From Apricaphanius iberus (Eukaryota > Chordata > Actinopteri > Cyprinodontiformes > Aphaniidae), in assembly GCA_028564705.1 (NCBI GenBank), contig JAPXFQ010000398.1:2666001-2730000 (forward strand): a DNA stretch of 64,000 nucleotides, written 5' to 3'. How positions within the stretch are numbered: the first letter of the stretch is position 1; each line of letters opens with the position of its first letter. The notes below the pieces were generated by a model, which had not been told where the DNA came from, made no database searches, and was given only the letters and a program-made list of their open reading frames with translations. The position numbers and the translations under genes are program-made. Shown here piece by piece: positions 12,101 through 24,714 of the stretch.

Positions 12101-14182
12101 AAACGATCATTTTTTGGTTATTTTTACGGTTATCTTTTTTATCTAGTTCACCATAACTTGTGATCTGATGCCTTTCTTGTTACAACAAGCAAATAAGAAA
12201 ATAAAACCTGTCTTCCAATTCATTTGGCATGGGTACTTGGTATCTGCAAGTACTCAGATCTAAATATCGATCTTGTATCGGTTTGAAAAAAGGGGTATTG
12301 TTGCATCCCTACATGAACTGTTTGACATTTTGTCACATTTCAAACACACACTTCAACTGATTTGCTTGTGATAGAGCAACACAAAGTAGAGTATAACCAG
12401 GAAGTAAAAGGAAGTTGAAGAATGGTTTTCACAATTAGGGATGCACCGATACCAATACTGGTATACTGTATCAGTATCGGTTGAAGTTAACCGATAACAT
12501 GGGCTAACACTTAGAATGTGTAAACTCTCCAATAATTTCAGAGGAAATTTGTATTTTTAATTTGAAATTTTAGTTTCTTGGTTATTTTTAATCTAATTCA
12601 CCATTATTTGTAGTAACAAGCAGAGAATAAAACAAAACCTGTCTTTCAATTTACTGCATTTTTTGTGTGTTGTAGAAGAATCAGTAGTGGTATCGTATCG
12701 GTTTTAAAAAGTTGTATCATTGCATTCCTATTCGCAATTTTTTCAAATAAAAAAAGTGTGGTGTGCATTGTGATTCAATCCCCTTCAATCTGATGCCTTT
12801 CAATAAAAACTATGCGAGCAACTGCCTTTAGAAGTCAACGTGTTGGAGGCAGTAGGTTAATATCAGTATAAATCCAGATGTTCTAGGAAGGCCATAGAGG
12901 TTTGTTGGGGAACATTTTTGGGACATTTAGGAAAGTTGTGGAGAAGTTTAAAGCAGAAATGGATTTTAGAACATCTCAAGCTGTGAGCATCGCGTGGAGG
13001 TCTTTTCAGTGTTTTATGTGAGAATGAAAAGAGTATGGCACCATTCCTAAGATGAAACCAGGGATGCAGCGATCCATTGCAAGACAGATTTTATTTTCTT
13101 CTCTGCTTGTTACGACAAATGAAGAATTAGATAAATAATTAAATATTAATAAAAAATGACAGCCAAAGTAAAATTTCTAGTGAAAAACCAAAATTTCCTG
13201 TGAAATTACTGCAGTTTCCACATTTTAAGTATCGGTTGATGGCATCGGTTAACTTTAACTGATATGATAACGTACATAAGAACGGTATCGGACCCGATAA
13301 CGGTATCGGTGCATCCAGATGAAACACAGCGGTGTCAGCATTATGCTGGGAGAATACTTTTCTTTAACAGGGACAAGGAAGCTGTCTGGATTTATGAGAT
13401 AGATACATGGACAAAAACAAATGCCAAGAGACAAGAATAAGGATTAAATGAAGCATAAGGAGGCTAGCTTTTGAATAAAAGGTGTTAGAGACCAAAACAA
13501 AATACCGTTGCAGCAGTTTGATGACCCTAAAAAAACTAATTTAATCCGAGGATGTGAGAAGCTGGTAGAGACAGTCGTCAGAAGATTCTAAGATCTACTC
13601 GCATTGAAAGATATTATTAAGATAATACAAATACTGAACTTTTTAAATTTGCACTTGTGAAAAAACCACACACAAAAAAAAACATGAAAATCCATCACAC
13701 AAAATCATACTAAATTCAACTCAGCAAGGAGGAGCATGAGCTTCTTCCATCACCTGATATCTTCAGACCTCTCTGGAACATCTCATAGACCGTCCTGACG
13801 TCATCATAGTAAAACTCCAGCAGATTGTCATCTTTCAGAAGAGCAGACCTCCTGCAGCTGGGGTCCCCCTGCAGACACATCACACATTCATCAGCGACTG
13901 AACTCTCTGCCACAACGTTGGCATTAACGCACATCCAAACGCTTAAATGTCATCCGGCAGGCCACTCACGCCGACAGCAACAGACTGGGCTTGTAGATCG
14001 CAGGGAGGGCGGACGGGCCGAGGGCGGGTCAGCAGCCAGTACACGGTGAAGGACGCCAGGGCTCCTAAGCCCAGCAGAGAGGAGGTGGACAGGGACGGCA
14101 GGAGATCCCAGAGTTCCTCCACTTCAGACCCTTTGAGTCCTACGTGGGCGCAAAGCGAACGTAACCACTCCTGGACCTGCAT
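3189..14182 (-). CDS. Long-chain-fatty-acid--CoA ligase, ACSL1/5/6 type
   Basis: Complete 699-aa gene in 19 coding exons: 14182-13970, 13868-13754, 11814-11750, 11670-11581, 10431-10332, 8476-8298, 8177-8145, 7936-7885, 7728-7655, 7344-7267, 7193-7059, 6962-6828, 5128-4960, 4868-4780, 4692-4576, 3909-3766, 3665-3564, 3487-3416, 3326-3189. The introns are GT..AG and the frame closes. The enzyme activates long-chain fatty acids with ATP and CoA on ER or mitochondrial outer membranes. Residues 32-51 form one N-terminal membrane helix. The AMP-binding signature FTSGTTGKPKGAM spans the join 7885/7728. [26 protein letters not shown] and [21 protein letters not shown] are all intact, so it should be active. 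Its length matches ACSL1 and ACSL6 (about 697). Some motifs ([24 protein letters not shown]) recall ACSL5. Fish also keep an acsl2, so the exact orthologue is left open. The start is the first ATG after an acceptor, which implies an untranslated exon upstream. Confidence 0.93.
4000..4420. mobile_element. Tc1-like relic in an ACSL intron
   Basis: The left end has 'tgtatcgcaaaagtataag', then 'gtgatagaccaatagagttg' and 'gtgaagtggaaggaaaaagg', all diagnostic of the fish Tc1-like family also seen at 1.6, 26.8 and 62.8 kb. The internal 'tggtggaataattatgctg' matches its transposase region. It is interrupted by a poly(G) tract and is non-coding now. Confidence 0.6.
4166..4186. repeat. Poly(G) tract
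   Basis: Twenty-one consecutive G on the plus strand, then T and five more G, inside an ACSL intron next to a Tc1-like relic. Confidence 0.95.
5590..6680. repeat. Degenerate tandem array, about 230-bp period, 4-5 units
   Basis: The motif 'gtcatgatatgggcctgcc' and close variants recur near 5791, 6026, 6239 and 6471 (steps of about 235, 213 and 232 bp). A second shared block, of the type 'cagtccctaaagaaaaaatg', recurs near 5679, 5906, 6366 and 6593 with the same spacing. The units have diverged strongly. The array fills the 1.7-kb intron between ACSL exons 6962-6828 and 5128-4960. Confidence 0.65.
8600..8907. mobile_element. hAT-type MITE copy 1 (left end truncated)
   Basis: The body contains 'gtatcggtatcggttaaag' and 'aatgtgtaaacttttactt', and the right terminus reads gtggtattgttgcatcccta. 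It shares these with the copies at 11.96, 12.44, 13.06, 33.5 and 59.5 kb. It sits in the ACSL intron between 10332 and 8476. A further fragment with 'atctggatcggtatcgg' lies at about 8940-9030. Confidence 0.7.
9100..9700. mobile_element. Tc1-like relic, reverse orientation
   Basis: It contains 'cagcatgatgctaccatga' and 'catagtcctgctggaagg', the reverse complement of the transposase region of the Tc1-like family (gene-poor intron of ACSL). The frame is destroyed. Confidence 0.55.
11957..12311. mobile_element. hAT-type MITE copy 2
   Basis: It runs from TAGGGATGCACCGATA to the inverted copy ATTGTTGCATCCCTA, about 355 bp, non-coding. The flanking 8-mers (gattaatt / catgaact) match at only 5 of 8 positions, so this is an older insertion or one with decayed target sites. 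Confidence 0.75.
12436..12730. mobile_element. hAT-type MITE copy 3 with 8-bp target duplication
   Basis: It starts TAGGGATGCACCGATACC and ends CATTGCATTCCTA. The flanks ttcacaat (12428-12435) and ttcgcaat (12731-12738) match at 7 of 8, the target-site length expected for hAT elements. No coding capacity. Confidence 0.8.
13059..13317. mobile_element. hAT-type MITE copy 4, inverted, perfect 8-bp target duplication
   Basis: It starts CAGGGATGCAGCGATC and ends GGTATCGGTGCATCC. It is flanked on both sides by gatgaaac (13051-13058 and 13318-13325, 8 of 8). Internally it is the reverse complement of copies 2 and 3 with a deletion. This is the clearest evidence that the family transposes as hAT. 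Confidence 0.85.
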
Positions 14183-15532
14183 AGCTGTGAGAAGAAGAGC
14201 AGAAGGAAACAAATGCGACAAAAGCAACACGCGTGAAAATTACATTCACTGTTGGGACATTTAGCAAATACAAGTAATAATGGAACTAACTGAGCTAAAA
14301 CAAGAGATGGTTGCTCTGACTTCAAAAATATATGCCTATTTTCAATAGATGTATTTAAATACTGGTTTCAATACAGGGGGAGAGTTTCAGTGACAGGCTC
14401 ATCCAGAACTTCATCCTAGATACATACTAGTGGTGTTATTGTTATATACCTCCTGTCGCTTTTGTCTTAAAACAAACTTCGCTGTGAAAACCTTTTCCAT
14501 CCGAGTATGGTTGAAAAACACAATTATTTTCTCGATTATTTTGTGCCGTTTTTATGTTTTGTTATTTTTCTTTGTTGTATCGATTGTCTCTGTCGCATTG
14601 ATATATTTAACGTTCTTTTTTTCACATTGAGACGTGTGAATCCAGGCCTCTCATGATAGCCAAAATGTAAGATGTTGCAGGAATATGTTGTGATGAACGA
14701 TCTCATCGATGACCGTTGTGTGCCACAGAGGCCGTGGGAGTGCGAGCTGAAAGTGGTGTGTCACTAATAGCATTTTTATTTTGTTTGGGGGTTTTTTTGC
14801 CTTCTGACTGTTATAACTCGACCTCTATTGTTACGTTGTGCCTCGTGTGCGGTCGCTCTGTTGATACCCTGTGCAACCATAGTCTCCTAATAAAAGCATT
14901 TAAAAAAAAAAATTCCTCTAAAACTCACAGACTTAGGCTAAATCTGCCAAAACCATGAGGGAGACTGTGTGAGCGGATGAAACCAGATTTTATGAAGCAC
15001 GTGTGTGGCTGCATTATGCTCTGGGGTTACGTTTCAGATAAGTCAGAGGTCAAGGCAGATGAAGTTATGACTAGTCTAGATTATCAGTCCATTTTGGGCC
15101 CAAATCCCTCAGGTCTATGCTGGAAAGCTGAAGTTAAACTGATACAACCTAAAGCTAAATTACAGAGGCAAATTAACCTAGCCTCTCTGCACAGAGGCAG
15201 AACATGCTGGGTTCGTCTTATTAATATATCTTAAATCGGATATCAGGTCTGTAAAATCTGATCACCAAACCTAAATAACTGCAACAAAAAAAAGGTAAAA
15301 ATGTGAAAGTATAAAATTTGCTTTTACAGTGTGGTCAGTGGCCTGAAGCAATCAGGCTTGGCACTGCTCAGAGAGAGAGAGAGAGAAAGCTTGGGCACAC
15401 ACAGGGAGGGCTGGTGGAGAGACATCAGGAAGTTGTAACGATTGGCTCAGCAGAAACAGGCGCTTAGGTTACTCTGAGTCATCTTGTACCACAGTTTCAA
15501 CCCAAAGAGAGTGGAAACAAACAAAACAAACA

Positions 15533-15557
15533 CCCCCCCCCCCCCCCCCCCCCCCCC
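15533..15557. repeat. Poly(C) tract
   Basis: Twenty-five consecutive C, followed directly by a run of A. Confidence 0.95.
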
Positions 15558-18500
15558 AAAAAAAAAGAAACTGTAGCGAGGAGCTGATGGATGAGCATCA
15601 ACAATGTCCAACCTGAATGACTCCGCTGCTCACATCAAAACTGAATGAATAACAGAGATTGATGTACTGAACACAAACAAACTCTAAAGCAGTTTTCACA
15701 CACACACACACAACAAGGACATAATGTCACCCTCTCTGGCTAAATGATTTCATCTTTCACTGGAAAGAAAATTAATTTCACCGCATAAAATCCCTCCACT
15801 TCCCACTTTGACTCCCATCCTTGAATACCCCTCAACCTCTCACCTACTTTCTCCCTCAGCACCCGACTGGGGGGGGGAGGAGGCGAGTACCAAATGACAT
15901 CTCACCCCACCCTCCCCTCTCTCTTCTCGCCAGGCGCCCGCTATGCTGCTTCCTCCCCTATTCCTTGGTAAAGCGAAGCACCACTCGTCCTCCAAGGATT
16001 TAGAATCTTCGCCAAAGCAGCGATTTATGCGCACTTTAGAGCCGTTTAGTTCCCACTTTACACCTGCAGAAGCGGCAAAGCAGCCGGTGATTCCCTTGAG
16101 GGCTTTCATGAGATAAACAAATAGAAAACAAAAGGCTTGACAAAATGTGACATAAAATAAAAAAAAATGTGCAGCAAAGAGAGCTTCCTGCCCCCCCCCC
16201 TCTCTCTCTCTCTTCTCAACCCCCATCCCTCCTCTCTCACCGGCTTTCATCGAGGCTCAGACAAGGACCATTGTCCTCCCAGCCTTTTACTCCCCACAGA
16301 CTTGAGACAAAAGAAATGACAAACACAAGTAGAAAAAGAAAAGAAAAAAAGTGCACCGTCAGTCTGAGCCAGTTCCTCTTCAAAATTTTAGAGAATCCCT
16401 AATTTCTCATTTAGAAGTGTGGAAACAGTTAGGGAGGATAGTAGATAGTAAATCTTTCTTCAAAGTCGGCCTTCACGTAGTGCCCACAGAATGCTGCAAA
16501 AGAAGCAGAGAGCATGATCACAGGGAGGACGCAAGTATTTAGTAGAAAGCCTGAGGCAGTTTGCATGTCCGTGCACTGCCGACAAGCAGAAACACAGCCC
16601 AGCTGGTGAGAAACACCAGCAAGCACCGAAATGCCCGAGGTGGAAAATCCCAAACTACAAACTTGGAAAAACTTGAAGTAAATATAGACGATGATATGAT
16701 AAGTAATGGTCAAGTTTTTGTAGCTTTATTTTGTTTTTTGGTGTGTTAGGTTCGGTTTGCTATAAGGTACTCAAAGCATCAGAAGAGGAAAAACAGCCAG
16801 AACAATGTTCTCCTGTTTTAAGGGAGTCTTATTACACACCAGCCGTCCAAACTTTCCAGTTCCACCGGAACCCAGCGAGCACAACAGTTTGTGAGGAATG
16901 TATTTCCAGTGTCATTTGTGCTTTTAATGTCCCCTCCAGAATGATAAACTACAATAAATAGCCATCCCTCCATTTTCTACACCCACTGTACCTCGCAGAG
17001 TCTTTGCGCCGAGGGCAGATACATTCGGATCTTTTTAAGCTAGAAAAAGATCCAGCACGGTATACCTTCCCTTATCAACAACAAGAGCCATAATTAGTTT
17101 AAAACAACTGGAATCTACGACAAAGCAGGCTGGATGGAGAACCATACTTATATTCGCTCTAAATACAGAGAAGAAATCTTAAGAGTTACAACTTGGAGTC
17201 ACCAAGACCCAATTTACCTGCTAAGCCTTACTGTTCTACCAATACAATGTGTTATGTTGTGTTTGCTAAACTACTCTATCACTAAAACTGGAGCTGTGTG
17301 CTTCTAAAGGTCTGATGACGCTAAGATTGTGCTGATCGATCAGGCGTAAAACAGAAGACGAAAAAGTAGGAAGGCAGTCCATACCCACTGTTAAGTAAAG
17401 CAGGGGATCTGTGATGCTGTGGGAATATTTTTCCTTTAAAGTGTTTTGAATTACCAGGACAGAGAACATTTTACAAAAAAAAAAAAAAAACTGATAATTT
17501 TGTCTGTCAAAATAATAATGATTAAAATCATATGCTAAATTCAACACAGAAATTGTTCAGACAAAAGATCAACTTTGTTCCACCTCAGTAATTAGACCTA
17601 AATCCAACACAAAACCCAAACCTCTGGTTGATTTAAATCACGACTGTCCAAAATGAATTTTCAGAGATCCCTCTTTCGGTTTGGCCCAACCTTGTGAAGT
17701 GTGACGACCTTTACCAAACGTGAAAAATCCCAAAGTGAACTGCTTCCTGTCCGTGGACGCATTGGACATGTGGAGGAGGGTGGAGATCAGAGTGAGAAAA
17801 CTTAAGCCTCCGTGTGGGTGCCACTTCCTCCTGAGCCACAGCCACTAATGTTGCAAAAAAGAAGACACCGCCAAAGACAAAGAATGGATAACAGCAGGCA
17901 GGCCATTTAAGTTTTAGCCTTCAGAATGGGATACATAGGAGCTGGACAAGTGCAGGTGGGACGTTAAGCACTGCCCTGAAAGGGCTAAGCGTTCAGGCAA
18001 CAGTGTGACGATGCCCAGTTAAAATCTCCAACACTTGATGCCAACTTGTTTTGCAATATGTTTTATTTACATGATTTGAAGATATTTTTAAAAAATCATT
18101 TCAGGCCAGAAAGCTTTAAAAATAACCCAGCAAAAATCTTAGAGAGCACTTTAGGTTGCTGCATGCTGACCACATGCAGTGAAAAACATCATGCAATCAG
18201 CATGATTGCAGCAAGTTCTAATTTGCGTATTTGAAAAGAGTAGCTAGTCTCTGCGTTTACTTTTGGAATCTCCTATAAAATCAATAGTTTGGCTCATTAA
18301 CATAAAATTTAACCCGAGCCTCATTGTTTAATGTGATATTTCTTGTCAGCGGACTTTGGAATGTGTTTTGGCAACATCTGCGACACAGATTGTGAAGCTT
18401 GTAAAACCAAATGGAAAGAAAAGAGACGAGAAAACCTTCCAAAGGTGGGGAATTTTAATTTAAATTCCATTTTCCATTTAAAACTGGCAGCTGTAAAGCA

Positions 18501-18949
18501 TTTCGCTGTTTTGAGTCGTTGGGTTTTTTTTCAAATACACAACCGGACAAAGAAACAACAACATTGAAGGCCATCTTTAACACCCTACACAGTCTTACAA
18601 AGAAATACTTGTTTTCACTGGCAAGCAAGAAGTGGAGCGATGTTTCTCTGTTTCACTGAAACAAACTTTTTGGTCATCGTCATCATTACATGAATGACAT
18701 GAAGTGTAAGTAAAGGCTTTGTGCCGCAGTTAAGTAAGCTTCTGTGGTTAGCTGAGCAGCGGTAGGGAATGACCCAGAAAACTACAGGAGATAACATGAG
18801 GAGGGGGGAGGTTTGGTAGCAACACCACAGGACAGGCAGGAGCAGGAGCAACTCTCCACAGACTCTCTAGGACCAGTGGTTGGATCATTCTGCTGTCCAG
18901 TGTTCCACAGTTAGACATAACTAAAGCGGAGATATCTACCTCATATGGA

Positions 18950-19345
18950 TGTAAGACTATATTGACCTGCCAATATATCGCAAAATTTTATGTCACAATA
19001 TTGTATCAATGTTCAAAAGCAAAGTATCAATTTTTATCTTTTAAGATTTTGAATTAAACCATTAATAATTACAGTAATTTTTGTCTTGAAGTTAAAAGTA
19101 TGACTGGTAGTTAGTGGTTTTTTTTCACCTTCTTTGTTTCAGTGGATCACCTACATCAAGTCATGAAACAGGTTGGAGTGTTTAGACTGTCGTGACACAT
19201 TTTCTACAGTTAAATTCCATTTTAAAAAATCTCAATATATAGTCTTACTCATAATATCGTGATATATGCAATATATTGTATCATCCCATTTGTATTGTGA
19301 TACGTATTGTATCACCAGATCCTGGCAAATAAACATCCCTAGTAC
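18950..19345. mobile_element. Short dispersed repeat, copy A (pair with 41.2 kb)
   Basis: It shares long blocks with 41190-41530: 'gaaacaggttggagtgttta', 'tttttatcttttaagat'-type text, 'cagtggatcacctacatc' and 'tattgtatcaccagatc'. It ends in aacatcccta. It is non-coding and probably another non-autonomous DNA transposon. Confidence 0.6.
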
Positions 19346-20159
19346 CTCATAAAAATGCTATTTTTTTTCTTGTATGGGGTAAACGAGAGGAAGATTAAAT
19401 GGGATAGGTTTTATATCTTGCTCTCTGACTTTCCAAAATAACAAAAGGGGGTTTCTAAAGGTTTCAAATTCAATTGAAAACCAATCCGGACTCTCAAACA
19501 ATGCAATATTTGTCCCTTTTTTCCTCCTAAAGCATTACATATCCACTTTCACGCAATCAATAAGAATCTAGATAGACTCTAAGATGACATAGGACAATAA
19601 GGCTACTTTTAACTCATGGCAGTATGTGGAGCCATGATTATTTAAGCTATAGAGTGAACTTCATTGATGTACCAAAGAATATTTGTATTCTTAAACAGGA
19701 CTGCTAATAAGATGTGTTCATCGTTACAGAGGGGAAATGCATTGTAATTTCCCCAATTATAGGAAAAGGAGGGATGTATCATTATCATCATAGTTATACC
19801 TCAAATGTCAGACAGAATTTAAAATTAAAGAAAATAAATCCATAAAAATAAGCTGTATTATTTTAAAATAATTTAAGCATTTTCCTGAATTAGATAAATA
19901 CAGACCTTTTCCCAAAAAAAATTATGTCATGGAAAAGTTTATTTCCATAATTCCATTCCAAACATTAAACTTACATAGATTACAGATTCAGAGCCCACAA
20001 TAAAAATAAAAAAATCAAGTATTTAGTTGTTTATTTGTACATGATTTGGGCTTCCAGCTCATTAACCCATGAAAATAGGAATTCAAAAAATTCAAATCCT
20101 ATGAAGAAATCTGCCCAATTTTCCAGGTGTCATTAAACTGCCTCACTTTGGTTTAATTT

Positions 20160-20870
20160 ATCAGTTGGGTTCAATATGGGGAAGACGGCAGACTTGACAA
20201 CTGGCCAGAAGACCATCAATGATACCCTCCATGTGATGGTTAAGCCACAAAAGTTCATAGCTAAGGAGGCTGGCTGTTCATAGAGTGTTGTGCCAAAGCA
20301 CATCAATGGAAAGTCGAGTGGAAGGGCCAAATGTGGAAGGAGAAGATGCACCAGCAGAAGAGATGACTGTGGGCTTCAAAGTCAAGTGTGCCTTTCAAGG
20401 GTTTGGAGGAAGACGGATGAGGAACAGAACACAAGCTGCTTGAGGTCCAGTGTTAAATATCCACAGGCACTGAAAATGTGGGGTGCAATGTATGGTGCAG
20501 GTGTTGTTAAACTCTGCTTTCTTAAATCCAAGGTCACTGCAAAGGTCTACCAAAATGTTTTAGCTGACTTCTTTCTGCTGAGGATATGTATGGACCTGGC
20601 CCCTGCCTATAAAACCAGAAGCACCAAAACCTGGTTTGATGCCCATGCCATCACAGTGCTTGACTGGCCAGCCAACTCACCGGACCTGAACCCCAATGAG
20701 AAACTATGGGGGATTATCTAGAGGTAAATGAGGGGCACCAGGCCCAGAAACAATGAAGAGCTGACAGCCGTCTTTTATACAAGTACCTAGTTCTAACAGA
20801 TCTTTGTCAATTCAGGTAATGAGAGGACGATAAGAGGGCTTATTGGGGACTACTTAACAGGTCTGTGAGA
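20160..20870 (+). mobile_element. Tc1/mariner transposase relic
   Basis: The plus-strand frame at 20290-20721 ends with LDWPANSPDLNPNEKLWGI, the conserved C-terminal block of Tc1-family DDE transposases (normally DWPxxSPDLNPIExxWG). It stops prematurely just after, and the continuation 'aatgaggggcaccaggccc' is the next conserved stretch (MRGTRP) in another segment. Upstream DNA 'aaagcacatcaatggaaagt' also matches the N-terminal region of such transposases, but stops and indels intervene. It is dead and lies in the ACSL 5' region. Confidence 0.8.
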
Positions 20871-21479
20871 GCCATAAGTCTTGGTTACAAGTCGGTAATT
20901 AAACTATTAATCTATAAATGTTTAATTGGTTAGGTTTTTTTTATTTTATGATTCAATTAATACATTATTTTTGCCATTTATTGGTAAAAAAAACAACAAC
21001 TGATGTACACCATGTGCAAACTTGTAATTCAATAGACGATAGTTGCAATGAAAATGGTTACAAAGTGGTTAGAACAGATGGATCAGATATAGAGCCAGAG
21101 ACAAGGCCACAGTAATTGTCATTAAAAAAATCTATCAAACCTAAACAGACTTTCTGTGCAGATCAGGACATTCTGGATGTTACAAATATTATTTCCTCTA
21201 CAGCAGAACTAACAAGGAGGCAATGCACCAAACAAATCTTTTGACCAATGAGTTGATCAAGGCTGAACAACCACATATACCAATAATCCAGCTGCAGCAA
21301 GGCCAGGAACTCAATTTTAATCATTCAAAAAATAGAAGACTATAGAAGGTCTATAGATTTATTCACTCATGAAAAATGCTACATTTCTCAATTTAATTGG
21401 ATTATCTAAAAATGAATGACTCACAGAAACAGCAGGCAGACATTAAGGATCAATAGCGTGAAAATATAAAGAGCATTTA

Positions 21480-21920
21480 GATATCAATTCAGATGATACT
21501 CCCGATGACCGAGCATCTTCTATTTCCTGTTGTCAACTTTTTACTTTCTTTAATATATATATAAAGTACTCGTACATCTGTTCTTTTGATCTATTTGTGT
21601 CTCTTCACGGTCTTCTCAAACCCCCAGACAGTCATGGGAGATGGTCGCTTGTACTGAACCAGGTTCTCCTCTTAAAGGGGAGGTTTTCCTCTCCACTGTC
21701 GCTGCATCCTTGCTCAGTATAAGGGATTGCTGAGGGATTGCTGTGGTTGGAGTCTGCATGTTCTGGGCAGAACCTCAAACAATCTGCTGGGATTCCTTAA
21801 ATAGAAAGCTTTTAACTGATTGAAATGTTTGTACAATTTTACTGAAATTACTTTTCTTGTAAAGTGCCTTGAGATTACATCTGCTTTGAATTGGCGCTAT
21901 ATAAATAAACTGAATTTAAT
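21480..21920 (+). mobile_element. LINE 3'-tail-like repeat
   Basis: It has the teleost repeat text 'ggttttcctctccactgtcg', 'tgccttgagattacatctgc' and the terminal 'ggcgctatataaataaactg', typical of the 3' ends of fish non-LTR retrotransposons and their SINE partners. A second tail of this type occurs at 31.44-31.49 kb. Confidence 0.65.
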
Positions 21921-22599
21921 GTAATTAAACGTATGACCTCTAAACACAGGACCCCTAACGCTTAAAAGTAACTGGGTAGGTTTATTTACCACAGCTGAAT
22001 GCAATCAAGATTCTATCTGCCATGCCCTTACATTCTGGGTAATAAGTGCTTTCACTAACATTACTTCCACTACCATGAAACATACTGTTGAATAAAACCC
22101 CTCTACTTTTTTGTGTCTTCAAGGTATCCCAAATGCAAAAGGATCACCCTTTTAGATTTGGATGGAAAACTGTGCCATTCATTCATGTTTATCGGTTGGG
22201 TAAAAATATTGATTCATCAACGCATTGCAATTATTTGTTTCTCAATTCAATAACGATTAATCAAATCCTATGAATCGATTCAGGCCACCGGCGGCGCTGT
22301 GGGCAACACTCTAGCGGGAGCGTTCAGCGTTGTACAACACATGTACAATACTGTACAGTTTGTTCTGCTAAATAAACCATAACAGGAAACATGCTGGGGT
22401 CAATTTGTTCCTAGTCATTGGTACAACTGAACTCATTATTTAAAAAATACACTCAGGTACTTCATTAATTGTGTATTTACTTATTATAGAATCAATATCG
22501 AAGCTAATATATCAATATCGAATTGAATCGAAATCGAATCAAATTGTGAAATTCCTAACAAAACCCATCCCTTATAAATAATATCCAGTGCCATACATG

Positions 22600-23240
22600 G
22601 TTTTTAACAGTCACATAATTAGCAGATAGAATGAATATGTGTGTAGCTTGATCTCAGTATAAATGGAGCTGTTCTGTGAAGCCATCAGAGGTTTGTTGGA
22701 GAACATTAGTGAACAAAGTTACACACCAGACAGCTCAGAGAGAAAGTTGTAGAGATGTTATACAACATTTCAACAGCCCACCCACTGGTGTTCAATTCAC
22801 TGTCTGAATACGGACAGAGTTTGGAATAACTACACTTGAACTGCTGAGTCCATCAGAGGAAAGCGATGCGATGAAAATCCAACACTGCATATCACACTGA
22901 ACACACTATCACCAAGGTAAAATTTGGTGGTGGTGGCATCCTGCTGTGTAGATGCTTTTCTTTGAGAGGAGAGCCCCCCATAAACATAAAGTTAAAGGAA
23001 CAAAGCATACTTATGTGCTAAAATAGTCTATTCAAAGTCAAAACCTAAATCCTACAGAGGATTCCAGACAAGACCTGAAAATTGATGTTCAGACGTTCTC
23101 CATCCAGTTTAGATGCTAAAAAGAATTGAAAAAAAAATTTAAAAGGAGGTTTTAATAAAATAGTGGCTCAAGATTCTGACAAAATATATTGCATGCCACA
23201 CTCCTCAAATCTTTGATAGTAAATAAATTTATCATTTTCC
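22600..23240 (+). mobile_element. Tc1-like relic
   Basis: It contains 'ggtggtggtggcatcctgct' and 'gtgtagatgcttttctttga', then 'gatgttcagacgttctccat', in the order found in the Tc1-like family. The frames are broken. Confidence 0.55.
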
Positions 23241-24299
23241 TTCCATTAAAGCAAATACATGCACCGGTCCAGATATCCAAAAGGCTACTGATAAGATCAT
23301 AACGGTTAGCTGCAACTGACTAAGTAACAGGAAACATGGTTCTGATAACAGAGCATCTGTTGGAAAAAAGTAGGAAAAATACTAACCTGGTGCTGGTAAA
23401 ATGAAGATATATGAAGCTAAATGTCAGACAAAGATCAGGGGAGATGACATGAATGACCATGAATGATAAAGTCATTGATCATGACAATGTCCAATGATCA
23501 CAGGGCCAAATAAAATAGTAAAACTGATCTGGAATGAGCAAGTTGAAAAAAAGATGAACAAAATGTTTTTGGGAGTTTGCACTTCAAACAACTTACAACG
23601 TCTAAAATACCTGAAGAGGCCCAACTAAATCCAGTCTTTAATAATTCTCACTGATTTTCTCTTTGCATAAACTCGTGCATTTTTTTAAAGAAAGCTGCAA
23701 TGTTGGACTGATTGATTCCTAATTTTTTTGTTTACTTAAGTAGTCCATATCTGTCAAGTATTAAACTAAGTACCAAACAAGAAATAAACAGTGATCTTAA
23801 AAAATTAAGCAATTACATGTTTTCCTAAAATTATTTGTTTCTAATTCAGACTTTTTTTCATATTGAGTATTATTTCTCATATTTAAAAAAGCTATAATGC
23901 TAAATAACGTAGTCACATAGCTACCCTTTATTTACTAAGAGTAGAAACGAAATTCAAAAACGAAGGAAAACCAACGCCTGCCTTTATTGAAATCCTTTTA
24001 TAAATTTACAAACCACAACATCAGTGTCTTTTTAGTTAAGCACAAACAAAACTACAGCCTACAGTCAGAATAGTGCTAATTGTTTTCTCTCCAAATCTCA
24101 CACAATTTCACCTCTTTAACTTGCATCCTCAACTGCATATTTAAAGCCGCTAAAGCGCGTTGATTTACACCTAATGCAATAGTTTGCGCACATTTTCATT
24201 CATCTCCTCCTCTTTCCAAAAGCTGCAACAGGCTCTCAGCTCCGGAGTCTGGACAAACTCTTGGCAGCCTGCAGCTCTTAAAACTTTTCTGCACGGGAA

Positions 24300-24500
24300 A
24301 ACTGGACCTCCAAAATAAAGTTAAGTTAATGTTCGTTTACCAAACTAAAAACAGTCCAACGAGGCGCCTACCTGCAGAGGAAACGCACCTGGGTGAGAAG
24401 CAGACCTGAGAAAGAACTTTGGCTGCACCGAGTTCTAGTGATCCTGCAGGAGAGCCATCGGAATTTGTTCACGTGTCAAGTTGAGACACACAAAGCACGT
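24300..24500 (-). other. Probable untranslated first exon(s) and promoter of the ACSL gene
   Basis: This GC-richer island on the minus strand has several plausible donors, including ctctgcag|gtaggc near 24371 and cacccag|gtgcgt near 24392. It lies about 0.8 kb below the 3' end of the kinase gene, where the promoter of the next minus-strand gene would be expected. The ACSL start codon needs an upstream non-coding exon. Which donor is used cannot be told from sequence. Confidence 0.4.
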
Positions 24501-24714
24501 ATTTCCGGTTAAGCCTTTACAGTAAAGCTCATTTGGCGGCTGCATCAAGCTGCAGAATGTAACGCAGAGGCTTACTTTGTAATAGAAATAGTAATGAAGG
24601 TAAGCGTATGATTAATCCCGCCTTTAAAAACGTGTATAGTTTTCAGGATTTTAAATTCAATCACATATTGACAAATCAAGCAGAAAAAAAAATCATGAAA
24701 ATAAATCATAATAA

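Larger units (their letters stand above)
14183..24300. other. ACSL 5' intron or upstream region, no supported coding exon
   Basis: About 10 kb that is mostly AT-rich and repeat-laden. It contains a Tc1-like remnant at about 14.95-15.2 kb (a frame with CGCIMLWGY, like the transposase GxIMxWG block), a 25-C tract at 15533-15557, pyrimidine/purine-biased DNA at 15.8-16.3 kb, and Tc1 and hAT-like relics listed separately. Because the ACSL start codon follows a splice acceptor (cag at 14185-14187), this stretch is best read as the first intron. Open frames of up to 143 codons here show no domain and no splice logic, apart from the transposase relic. Confidence 0.5.

Noticed and set aside
13947..14264. 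Plus-strand 105-codon frame
   Set aside because: Antisense to the first coding exon of ACSL.
20133..20351. Minus-strand 72-codon frame
   Set aside because: It is antisense to the Tc1 transposase relic.
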